DNA from: CBIFWW01 sp966186435
GTDB lineage: Bacteria > Pseudomonadota > Gammaproteobacteria > Enterobacterales > Enterobacteriaceae
Length of the DNA stretch: 28,612 bases
Direction: 5' to 3'
NCBI GenBank assembly: GCA_966186435.1
Contig: CBIFWW010000026.1
Span: forward strand, 1 to 28,612
The notes below the pieces were generated by a model that saw only the letters and a program-made list of their open reading frames with translations, had not been told where the DNA came from and did not search any database. The position numbers were made by a program, and so were the translations under genes. This document shows positions 16,609-23,037 of this stretch, piece by piece. The stretch's first letter is position 1, and every line of letters starts with the position of its first letter.

Positions 16609-16929
16609 ATGGGTAAACTGACGCTACTGTTGCTGGCGCTCTTAGTCTGGTTGCAGTATTCGCTGTGGTTTGGCAAAAACGGCATCCATGATTACACTCG
16701 CGTTAACGACGACGTGGCAGCCCAACAGGCCACTAACGCCAAACTCAAAGCTCGTAATGACCAGTTGTTCGCGGAAATTGACGACTTAAACGGTGGCCAG
16801 GAGGCTATCGAAGAACGCGCTCGTAACGAGTTGAGCATGACCAAACCAGGGGAAACCTTCTACCGCCTGGTGCCGGACGCATCGAGACGTGCGGCAGTGA
16901 ACAACAACGCCGGGCAAAATAACCAATAA
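16609..16929 (+). CDS. ftsB: cell division protein FtsB
   Basis: A 106-residue bitopic divisome protein. A short cytoplasmic N terminus is followed by one transmembrane helix (LTLLLLALLVWLQYSLWF, residues 4-21) and a periplasmic coiled coil (about 30-70, NDDVAAQQATNAKLKARNDQ). In E. coli it forms a complex with FtsL and FtsQ that helps trigger septal wall synthesis. The conserved GGQEAIEERARNEL and GETFYRLVP motifs are present. I chose the ATG at 16609; an in-frame GTG two codons earlier is less likely. It leads ftsB-ispD-ispF-truD-surE-pcm. Confidence 0.97.
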   Translation: MGKLTLLLLALLVWLQYSLWFGKNGIHDYTRVNDDVAAQQATNAKLKARNDQLFAEIDDLNGGQEAIEERARNELSMTKPGETFYRLVPDASRRAAVNNNAGQNNQ

Positions 16930-16947
16930 CCCAATCAGGTTTAACAC

Positions 16948-17658
16948 ATGGCCTCTTCCTTTCAGGATGTGATTGCCGTGGTGCCGGCTGCCGGGATCGG
17001 TAGTCGGATGCAAGCGGAATGTCCCAAGCAGTACCTCACCATTGGTGGTAAAACCATTCTTGAACACGCCATCAGTCGCATTCTGGTGGATGACCGTGTG
17101 CGTCGTGTTATCGTCGCCGTCAGCCCTGACGACCGTTGGGTGCATCATTTGCCGCTGGCGCAAGACCCACGAATAACCCTGGTACAGGGTGGCGCACAAC
17201 GTGCCGATTCCGTGCTGGCTGGCCTCCAGGCAGCCGGTGCTGCGGAGTGGGTGCTGGTTCATGATGCGGCGCGCCCTTGCCTGCATCCAACGGATCTGGC
17301 CTCCCTGTTCAATATTATGGGCACCAGCTGCACCGGCGGAATATTGGCGGCTCCCGTGCGCGATACCATGAAACGCGGTGAGCCGGGTCTGCCCACCATC
17401 GCCCACACCGTGGAGCGTGAAGACCTGTGGCATGCCCTCACGCCTCAACTTTTCCCGCTAGAACTGCTGCGGGATTGCCTGACCCGGGCGCTAAATGAAG
17501 GGGCCACCATCACCGATGAAGCCTCCGCCCTGGAATATTGTGGCTTCCATCCGGCCCTGGTGTGTGGCCGGGCTGATAATATTAAAGTAACGCGCCCGGA
17601 GGACCTGGCGCTGGCAGCCTTTTACCTCTCCCGATTAACTGAAAAGGAACAAGCATAA
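16948..17658 (+). CDS. ispD: 2-C-methyl-D-erythritol 4-phosphate cytidylyltransferase
   Basis: A 236-residue enzyme of the MEP isoprenoid pathway; it joins CTP and methylerythritol phosphate. The nucleotide-binding signature VPAAGIGSRM includes R20, and K27 (CPKQY) is the second catalytic residue. QGGAQRADSV, HDAARPC and ITDEASALE are further family motifs. The length matches E. coli IspD (236). It starts 18 bp after ftsB, and its TAA overlaps the ispF ATG (TAATG), so two steps of the same pathway are coupled. Confidence 0.98.
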   Translation: MASSFQDVIAVVPAAGIGSRMQAECPKQYLTIGGKTILEHAISRILVDDRVRRVIVAVSPDDRWVHHLPLAQDPRITLVQGGAQRADSVLAGLQAAGAAEWVLVHDAARPCLHPTDLASLFNIMGTSCTGGILAAPVRDTMKRGEPGLPTIAHTVEREDLWHALTPQLFPLELLRDCLTRALNEGATITDEASALEYCGFHPALVCGRADNIKVTRPEDLALAAFYLSRLTEKEQA

Positions 17659-18137
17659 TGCGTATCGGACATGGTTTTGACGTACACGCCTTTGGTGGCG
17701 TTGGCCCGATTATTATTGGTGGGGTACGCATTCCTTACCCACAAGGATTGTTGGCACACTCCGATGGCGACGTAGCATTGCACGCGTTAACTGATGCTCT
17801 GCTGGGGGCAGCGGCCCTGGGGGATATCGGCAAACTGTTCCCGGACACCGACCCGGCCTTCAAAGGTGCCGACAGCCGGGCATTACTGCGTGAAGCCTGG
17901 AAACGCATTCAGGCCAAGGGCTACCGTTTGGGCAATGTGGATGTCACGATCATCGCCCAAGCCCCAAAAATGCTGCCGCACATCCCGCAAATGCGGGTGT
18001 TTATTGCCGAAGATCTGGGGTGCCATATGGATGACGTGAACGTCAAAGCTACCACCACTGAAAAACTGGGTTTCACCGGCCGCGGCGAAGGTATCGCCTG
18101 CGAAGCCGTGGCACTACTGATTAAGGCATCGGCATGA
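17658..18137 (+). CDS. ispF: 2-C-methyl-D-erythritol 2,4-cyclodiphosphate synthase
   Basis: A 159-residue trimeric enzyme that cyclises CDP-methylerythritol phosphate in the MEP pathway. The metal ligands D8, H10 (GHGFDVH) and H42 are present, as are H34-S35-D36 (LAHSDGD) and the conserved KATTTEKLGFTGRGEGIA near the C terminus. It overlaps ispD at its start and truD at its end (ATGA). IspE acts between IspD and IspF and is not in this window. Confidence 0.98.
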   Translation: MRIGHGFDVHAFGGVGPIIIGGVRIPYPQGLLAHSDGDVALHALTDALLGAAALGDIGKLFPDTDPAFKGADSRALLREAWKRIQAKGYRLGNVDVTIIAQAPKMLPHIPQMRVFIAEDLGCHMDDVNVKATTTEKLGFTGRGEGIACEAVALLIKASA

Positions 18138-19180
18138 TGGATTGGCAAAACCTGACCTGGCTCCACGGTAAACCGCTCTCCAGCGGGGTTATCAAAGCCA
18201 GCCCGGAAGATTTTAACGTGGTTGAAGATCTGGGCTATGGCCCGGACGGCGACGGCGAACAGTTATTAGTCAGAATTTGCAAGCAGGGCTGTAACACCCG
18301 CTTCGTGGCGGACGCCCTGGCAAAATTCTTTAAAGTCCACGCTCGTGAAGTAAGCTTTGCCGGGCAAAAGGACAAACATGCGGTGACCGAACAGTGGTTT
18401 TGCGTGCGATTGCCTGGCAAAGAGATGCCGGATCTCAGCGGCTTCAACCTTGAAGGCTGTGAGGTGCTGGAATACGCCCGCCACCGCCGCAAACTGCGCC
18501 TCGGCGCGCTACGGGGCAATGCTTTTACTCTGGTATTACGTGAAGTCAGTAACCGCCAGGACGTGGAAACACGCCTGCAAACCATCCTGCGCCAAGGGGT
18601 GCCGAACTATTTTGGCACCCAGCGTTTTGGTATTGGCGGCAGTAACCTGAGCGCGGCCCGCCGTTGGGCCACGGAGGGCTATCCCATCCGTGAGCGAAAT
18701 AAACGCAGTTTCGCCTTGTCTGCCACCCGCAGTGCGTTGTTTAATCAGGTGGTGAGCGAACGCCTAAAAACTGACTTTAATCAGATTGTTGATGGCGATG
18801 CGTTACAATTAGCGGGCCGGGGTAGCTGGTTTGTTGCCACCGAAGAAGAGCGGGCAGAATTACAGGCCCGGGTGGATGCGGGTGAACTGCGCATCACCGC
18901 ACCGCTGCCAGGCAGTGGTGACTGGGGCACACAGCGTGCGGCCTTAGCCCTTGAACAAGGCTGGCTCAATGACGAGCCTGAATTACTCAATTTACTGGAG
19001 CGCGAGCGCGTTGATGCCGCCCGCCGTGCCATGCTGCTGTTCCCAGAACAGCTGGCCTGGGAGTGGTGGGATGATGTCACCGTTCAACTTAGCTTTTGGC
19101 TGCCTGCGGGCAGCTTTGCTACCAGTCTGGTGAGAGAATTAATGAATACGCAGGGTGATTATGCGGATATTGCTGAGTAA
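18134..19180 (+). CDS. truD: tRNA pseudouridine(13) synthase
   Basis: A 348-residue TruD that converts U13 of tRNA-Glu to pseudouridine. The catalytic aspartate D80 lies in FAGQKDKHAVTEQW. The family motif GVPNYFGTQRFGIGGSN is at about 155-171, and the C terminus has WLPAGSFATSLVRELMNTQG. I kept the ATG at 18134 rather than the next one at 18137 because the alignment to E. coli TruD (349) then starts at the same residue. Its start overlaps ispF by 4 bp, and its 3' end overlaps the surE start by 20 bp. Confidence 0.97.
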   Translation: MMDWQNLTWLHGKPLSSGVIKASPEDFNVVEDLGYGPDGDGEQLLVRICKQGCNTRFVADALAKFFKVHAREVSFAGQKDKHAVTEQWFCVRLPGKEMPDLSGFNLEGCEVLEYARHRRKLRLGALRGNAFTLVLREVSNRQDVETRLQTILRQGVPNYFGTQRFGIGGSNLSAARRWATEGYPIRERNKRSFALSATRSALFNQVVSERLKTDFNQIVDGDALQLAGRGSWFVATEEERAELQARVDAGELRITAPLPGSGDWGTQRAALALEQGWLNDEPELLNLLERERVDAARRAMLLFPEQLAWEWWDDVTVQLSFWLPAGSFATSLVRELMNTQGDYADIAE

Positions 19181-19916
19181 TGATGATGGGATACATGCGC
19201 CTGGTATCCAGACGCTAGCAACGGCATTAAGGGAATTTGCCGATGTGCAGGTGGTTGCACCGGATCGCAACCGCAGTGCGGCATCCAATTCTCTCACGCT
19301 GGAATCCTCTCTGCGCACGATGGCCTTCCCTAACGGGGATATATCGGTGCAATTGGGGACGCCAACGGACTGTGTTTATCTTGGGGTGAGTGCGCTAATG
19401 CGCCCACTCCCGGACATTGTGGTATCCGGCATCAACGCTGGCCCTAACCTCGGGGATGACGTGATCTATTCCGGCACCGTCGCAGCGGCGATGGAAGGCC
19501 GCCACTTGGGGCTTCCCGCTCTGGCAGTCTCACTGGATGGTCATCGTCATTACGACACCGCTGCTATCGTCACCAGTAATATCCTGCGGGCCTTCACCCG
19601 TGAACCACTGCGCACCGGGCGCATTCTAAATATCAACGTGCCCGACCTGCCCATCGACCAAATCAAAGGCATTAAAGTGACCCGCTGCGGCAGCCGCCAT
19701 CAGGCGGAGCCGGCTATTGCTCAGCTCGATCCCCGTGGCAACACAGTGTGGTGGATTGGTGCGCCGGGTGTGGTGAACGATGCCGGGCCGGATACCGATT
19801 TTGCCGCCGTGGCGGCGGGCTATGTTTCCGTCACCCCGTTGCAGGTGGATCTAACCGCTTACGGTAGCCTTGATAAAGTTGAGGAATGGATCGAAAAATC
19901 CGGGGTAAGTGCGTAA
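19161..19916 (+). CDS. surE: 5'/3'-nucleotidase SurE
   Basis: A 251-residue metal-dependent nucleoside monophosphate phosphatase linked to stationary-phase survival. The metal-binding residues D8 and D9 (LLSNDDG), S39 (DRNRSAASNS) and N92 (VSGINAGPN) are all present. I chose the ATG at 19161, which gives the usual MRILLSNDDG start; a GTG two codons upstream is possible. The gene begins inside truD, and its TAA overlaps the pcm ATG. Placement next to pcm, upstream of nlpD and rpoS, is the standard enterobacterial arrangement. Confidence 0.97.
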   Translation: MRILLSNDDGIHAPGIQTLATALREFADVQVVAPDRNRSAASNSLTLESSLRTMAFPNGDISVQLGTPTDCVYLGVSALMRPLPDIVVSGINAGPNLGDDVIYSGTVAAAMEGRHLGLPALAVSLDGHRHYDTAAIVTSNILRAFTREPLRTGRILNINVPDLPIDQIKGIKVTRCGSRHQAEPAIAQLDPRGNTVWWIGAPGVVNDAGPDTDFAAVAAGYVSVTPLQVDLTAYGSLDKVEEWIEKSGVSA

Positions 19917-20542
19917 TGATAAGCCAGCGGGTATTGAACCTCATCAGCCAGCTGCGCAGCCAGGGCATTCAGGATGAGCGGGTGCTCGACGCCATTGCCC
20001 GGGTTCCCCGGGACAAATTTATCGATGAGGCCTTTGGCCATAAAGCCTGGGAAAACACCGCGTTGCCGATTGGCTCCGGTCAGACTATCTCTCAGCCTTA
20101 TATGGTGGCCCGCATGACGGAACTGCTGGGTTTAACCCCCCAGTCCCGGGTTCTGGAGATTGGCACGGGTTCAGGTTATCAAACCGCTATCCTGGCTCAT
20201 CTGGTTGAGCACGTCTGTTCTGTTGAACGCATTAAAAGCCTGCAATGGCAGGCGCGTCGGCGCTTGAAGCAGTTGGATTTACACAATGTTTCAACCCGAC
20301 ATGGCGATGGATGGATGGGATGGCAAGCACGTGCGCCATTTGATGCCATAATTGTCACCGCAGCGCCGCCAGAAATACCGATGGCGCTGGTGTCGCAGCT
20401 GGATGAAGGCGGCATAGTGGTTTTACCGGTGGGAGAAGGGCAGCAATACCTAAAATGCGTCCGCCGCCGGGGCGAAGAACTTATGATAGACACCGTAGAG
20501 GCCGTGCGTTTTGTACCGTTGGTGAAAGGGGAGCTGGCATAA
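19916..20542 (+). CDS. pcm: protein-L-isoaspartate O-methyltransferase
   Basis: A 208-residue cytosolic methyltransferase that repairs age-damaged proteins by methylating isoaspartyl residues with S-adenosylmethionine. The SAM-binding motif I VLEIGTGSGYQTAIL is clear, with LPIGSGQTISQPYMVARMTE upstream and RAPFDAIIVTAAPPEIP downstream. I chose the ATG at 19916, sharing one base with the surE stop, because it gives E. coli length (208); an in-frame ATG at 19886 would lie inside surE. Last gene of the ftsB cluster, 122 bp before nlpD. Confidence 0.97.
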   Translation: MISQRVLNLISQLRSQGIQDERVLDAIARVPRDKFIDEAFGHKAWENTALPIGSGQTISQPYMVARMTELLGLTPQSRVLEIGTGSGYQTAILAHLVEHVCSVERIKSLQWQARRRLKQLDLHNVSTRHGDGWMGWQARAPFDAIIVTAAPPEIPMALVSQLDEGGIVVLPVGEGQQYLKCVRRRGEELMIDTVEAVRFVPLVKGELA

Positions 20543-20664
20543 GTCGGACAATTTCCGGTTCCATTAGCGGATATCTGGCGTATCGTTAGTGCCTATTTTC
20601 GGCTAATTGCCGGTTTATACTGCGTGTTTTGTGATTAGCAGTGAGTTATTTTTTCGGGGGATTC
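20543..20664 (+). promoter_or_regulatory. intergenic region with likely nlpD promoter
   Basis: These 122 bases lie between pcm and nlpD. TATACT (20616-20621) is a good candidate -10 element, but no clear -35 sits 16-18 bp upstream. The nlpD promoter also contributes to rpoS transcription in E. coli. A GGGGG ribosome site lies just before the nlpD ATG. Confidence 0.4.
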
Positions 20665-21864
20665 ATGAGCACGGGACGCCATAACTTCACATTGCGCCGG
20701 GTAGCGGCACTGTCACTTGTCGGATTTTGGTTGGCGGGTTGTTCAAGCAACAACAGCCAGGCACCAATCAGCAGCGTGGGTAATAAAACCAGCGCCGGTA
20801 CCAGCTCGCCGGATTCCGGCAATACGGGTAGCGGAATGCTGATCACACCACAGACTGCATCACCCTCTATTGCGCCAGCACAACAGATTCAGCCTGCGCC
20901 ACAGATTCAACCAGTTCAGCCGGTGCAAACCATTCAACCGGTGCAAACTGCCAGCCAGCCAGTACAAACTGCTTACCCGGCCACCAAGCCTGCGGCCCAG
21001 TGGAAACACGATCCGGTGCAAGTTGAAAATGGCCGAATTGTTTATAACCGCAAATACGGCAACATCGCTAAGGGCAGCTATAACGGGGGGAGCACTTATA
21101 CCGTGCAGCGCGGTGATACCCTGTTTTATATTGCCTGGGTAACCGGGAATGATTATCGCGACCTGGCAGCACGCAACCATATTGCTGAGCCTTATGGCCT
21201 GACCGTGGGGCAGAACCTGAAAGTCGGTACCAATAACAACAGCGTAGCCTCAGTGGCTCCAGTAGTAGTTGAGACCCCGGCACAGGTCTCTGAACAAAAA
21301 TCAACCGCGACGGTTGCGTCTAAACCTGTAATTACGTATTCTGAGGACTCAGGTGAACAAAGTGCTAACAAAATGTTGCCTGGTAACGTGAGCGCAACGG
21401 CTAAAGCCACTGCTCCGGTTATCGCTCCTACTGTTAGCTCCACTGTTAGTTCCACCGCACCCGTTGCCTCCAGTATCTCCAGCAGCCAGTCAGTATCTTC
21501 CTGGCGTTGGCCGACTGACGGCAAAATCATCGACAACTTCTCTTCTGCCGAAGGCGGAAATAAAGGGGTTGATATCGCAGGGAGTAAAGGCCAGTCTATC
21601 GTTGCCACTGCAAATGGCCGCGTAGTCTACGCCGGTAATGCTCTGCGTGGGTACGGTAATCTTATCATCATCAAACACAATGATGATTACCTGAGCGCCT
21701 ACGCCCATAACGACACAATGCTGGTCCGGGAACAACAAGAGGTCAAGGCGGGGCAGACAATAGCTACTATGGGTAGCACCGGCACCAGTTCTACACGCTT
21801 GCATTTTGAAATTCGTTACAAGGGGAAATCCGTAAACCCGCTGCAGTATTTACCGCAGCGATGA
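20665..21864 (+). CDS. nlpD: murein hydrolase activator lipoprotein NlpD
   Basis: A 399-residue outer-membrane lipoprotein that activates the amidase AmiC at the division septum. The signal peptide ends in the lipobox LAGC with lipidated C26. A Gln/Pro-rich linker follows, then a LysM peptidoglycan-binding domain (YTVQRGDTLFYIAWVTGNDY, about 129-173) and a C-terminal LytM/M23 domain (about 285-395). The metal-binding residues are degenerate: GNKGVDIAG and RLHFEIR occur where active M23 peptidases have HxxxD and HxH. This is expected for an activator. I chose the ATG at 20665 (GGGGG upstream) over a GTG at 20641, which overlaps that ribosome site. The 3' end doubles as the rpoS leader. Confidence 0.95.
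   Translation: MSTGRHNFTLRRVAALSLVGFWLAGCSSNNSQAPISSVGNKTSAGTSSPDSGNTGSGMLITPQTASPSIAPAQQIQPAPQIQPVQPVQTIQPVQTASQPVQTAYPATKPAAQWKHDPVQVENGRIVYNRKYGNIAKGSYNGGSTYTVQRGDTLFYIAWVTGNDYRDLAARNHIAEPYGLTVGQNLKVGTNNNSVASVAPVVVETPAQVSEQKSTATVASKPVITYSEDSGEQSANKMLPGNVSATAKATAPVIAPTVSSTVSSTAPVASSISSSQSVSSWRWPTDGKIIDNFSSAEGGNKGVDIAGSKGQSIVATANGRVVYAGNALRGYGNLIIIKHNDDYLSAYAHNDTMLVREQQEVKAGQTIATMGSTGTSSTRLHFEIRYKGKSVNPLQYLPQR
20881..20971 (+). repeat. short Gln-Pro coding repeats in nlpD linker
   Basis: Tandem imperfect units of CAGATTCAACC or CAACCGGTGCAAAC type encode IQPAPQIQPVQPVQTIQPVQ and then TASQPVQTAYP. They make an extended proline/glutamine linker between the lipid anchor and LysM. E. coli NlpD has a similar but different set of repeats, so the tract probably varies in length by slippage or recombination. 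Confidence 0.7.
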
Positions 21865-21990
21865 ATCGGTGAATCACTTCGTGTGACTCGTTTGAATCAG
21901 TCCGCATCGGCGTTTAACGCAGGTGCAGCCAGATGACTCTCGGGACTCAGGTGGTTCACTCAGGGATCACGGGTAGGAGCCACCTTATGA
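21808..21990 (+). promoter_or_regulatory. rpoS translational leader: sRNA-pairing and ribosome-site elements
   Basis: The upstream element GAAATTCGTTACAAGGGG plus AAATCCGTAAACCCG (21808-21840, in the nlpD 3' end) is the segment that, in E. coli, folds onto the rpoS ribosome site and is freed by DsrA, RprA and ArcZ small RNAs with Hfq. The downstream partner GGGATCACGGGTAGGAGC plus CACCTTATG (21963-21989) is also conserved. ACCCG can pair with CGGGT, and AAGG with CCTT. Between them lies a 122-nt nlpD-rpoS spacer, longer than I recall for E. coli. Elements are seen; the regulatory role is taken from E. coli. Confidence 0.75.
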
Positions 21991-22979
21991 GTCAGAATAC
22001 GCTAAAAGTTCATGATTTAAATGAAGATGTGGAATTTGATGAGAGCGGAGTAGAGACTTTCGACGAGAAAGCCTTAATTGAAGAGGAACCCAGTGATAAC
22101 GACGTTGCAGAGGAAGAGCTGCTTTCACAGGGAGCCACACAGCGTGTCCTGGATGCTACGCAGCTTTACCTGGGGGAGATTGGTTACTCTCCACTGCTAA
22201 CGGCAGAAGAAGAAGTCTATTTTGCCCGCCGCGCTCTGCGCGGAGATGTTGCCTCTCGTCGCCGCATGATTGAGAGCAACTTGCGACTGGTGGTAAAAAT
22301 CGCCCGTCGTTACAGCAATCGTGGTCTGGCCCTGCTGGACTTGATTGAAGAGGGTAATCTGGGGCTGATTCGCGCCGTTGAAAAGTTTGACCCTGAGCGT
22401 GGGTTCCGTTTTTCAACTTACGCGACCTGGTGGATCAGACAGACAATCGAACGGGCAATTATGAACCAAACCCGTACTATTCGTCTGCCCATTCACATAG
22501 TGAAGGAACTGAATGTTTATCTGCGTACTGCGCGTGAACTTTCGCACAAGCTCGACCACGAGCCGAGTGCTGAAGAGATAGCCGAGCAGCTTGATAAACC
22601 GGTAGACGATGTCAGCCGTATGCTACGTCTGAATGAACGTATCACTTCAGTGGATACTCCCCTGGGTGGGGATTCAGAAAAAGCGCTGCTGGACATTCTG
22701 GCCGATGAAAAAGACAACGGCCCGGAAGATACCACTCAAGATGATGACATGAAACAGAGCATCGTTAAGTGGTTATTTGAACTGAACGCGAAACAGCGTG
22801 AGGTTTTAGCCCGTCGCTTTGGTTTATTAGGCTACGAAGCTGCAACGCTGGAAGATGTGGGCCGTGAGATTGGTTTGACGCGTGAACGCGTTCGCCAAAT
22901 TCAGGTTGAAGGGTTGCGCCGTCTGCGCGAAATCCTGCAAACCCAGGGACTTAGCATCGAAGCATTGTTCCGCGAGTAA
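21987..22979 (+). CDS. rpoS: RNA polymerase sigma factor RpoS (sigma-38)
   Basis: A 330-residue general stress and stationary-phase sigma factor, nearly identical to E. coli RpoS. Region 2 includes RRMIESNLRLVVKIARRY, GLALLDLIEEGNLGLIRAVE and FSTYATWWIRQTIERAI. Region 3 starts near LPIHIVKELNVYLR. Region 4 holds the helix-turn-helix ATLEDVGREIGLTRERVRQI near the C terminus. I chose the ATG at 21987 because of the conserved GGAG ribosome site and MSQNTLKVHDLNED start; an in-frame ATG at 21933 is in the leader. The gene is intact, and it is convergent with mutS across a 58-bp gap. Confidence 0.98.
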   Translation: MSQNTLKVHDLNEDVEFDESGVETFDEKALIEEEPSDNDVAEEELLSQGATQRVLDATQLYLGEIGYSPLLTAEEEVYFARRALRGDVASRRRMIESNLRLVVKIARRYSNRGLALLDLIEEGNLGLIRAVEKFDPERGFRFSTYATWWIRQTIERAIMNQTRTIRLPIHIVKELNVYLRTARELSHKLDHEPSAEEIAEQLDKPVDDVSRMLRLNERITSVDTPLGGDSEKALLDILADEKDNGPEDTTQDDDMKQSIVKWLFELNAKQREVLARRFGLLGYEAATLEDVGREIGLTRERVRQIQVEGLRRLREILQTQGLSIEALFRE

Positions 22980-22991
22980 CCTTCATCTCAT

Positions 22992-23020
22992 AAAAAGCGG
23001 TGATCATTCACCGCTTTTTT
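22992..23020. terminator. bidirectional intrinsic terminator between rpoS and mutS
   Basis: AAAAAGCGGTGA (22992-23003) and TCACCGCTTTTTT (23008-23020) form a 12-bp stem with a TCAT loop. It has a T-run on the plus strand and an A-run that becomes a T-run on the minus strand. It serves both converging genes. Confidence 0.9.
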
Positions 23021-23037
23021 ATGCCTGCAATCTGGCG

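Noticed and set aside
16786..17448. Open frame (220 codons) antisense to ftsB-ispD
   Set aside because: Crosses two well-supported genes on the other strand and resembles no known protein.
20641..20664. GTG start that would lengthen NlpD by eight residues
   Set aside because: The extension overlaps the GGGGG ribosome site of the ATG at 20665 and adds residues before a normal lipoprotein signal peptide.
21933..21986. In-frame ATG that would lengthen RpoS by 18 residues
   Set aside because: It lies in the structured leader; the conserved GGAG box and the family N terminus point to 21987.
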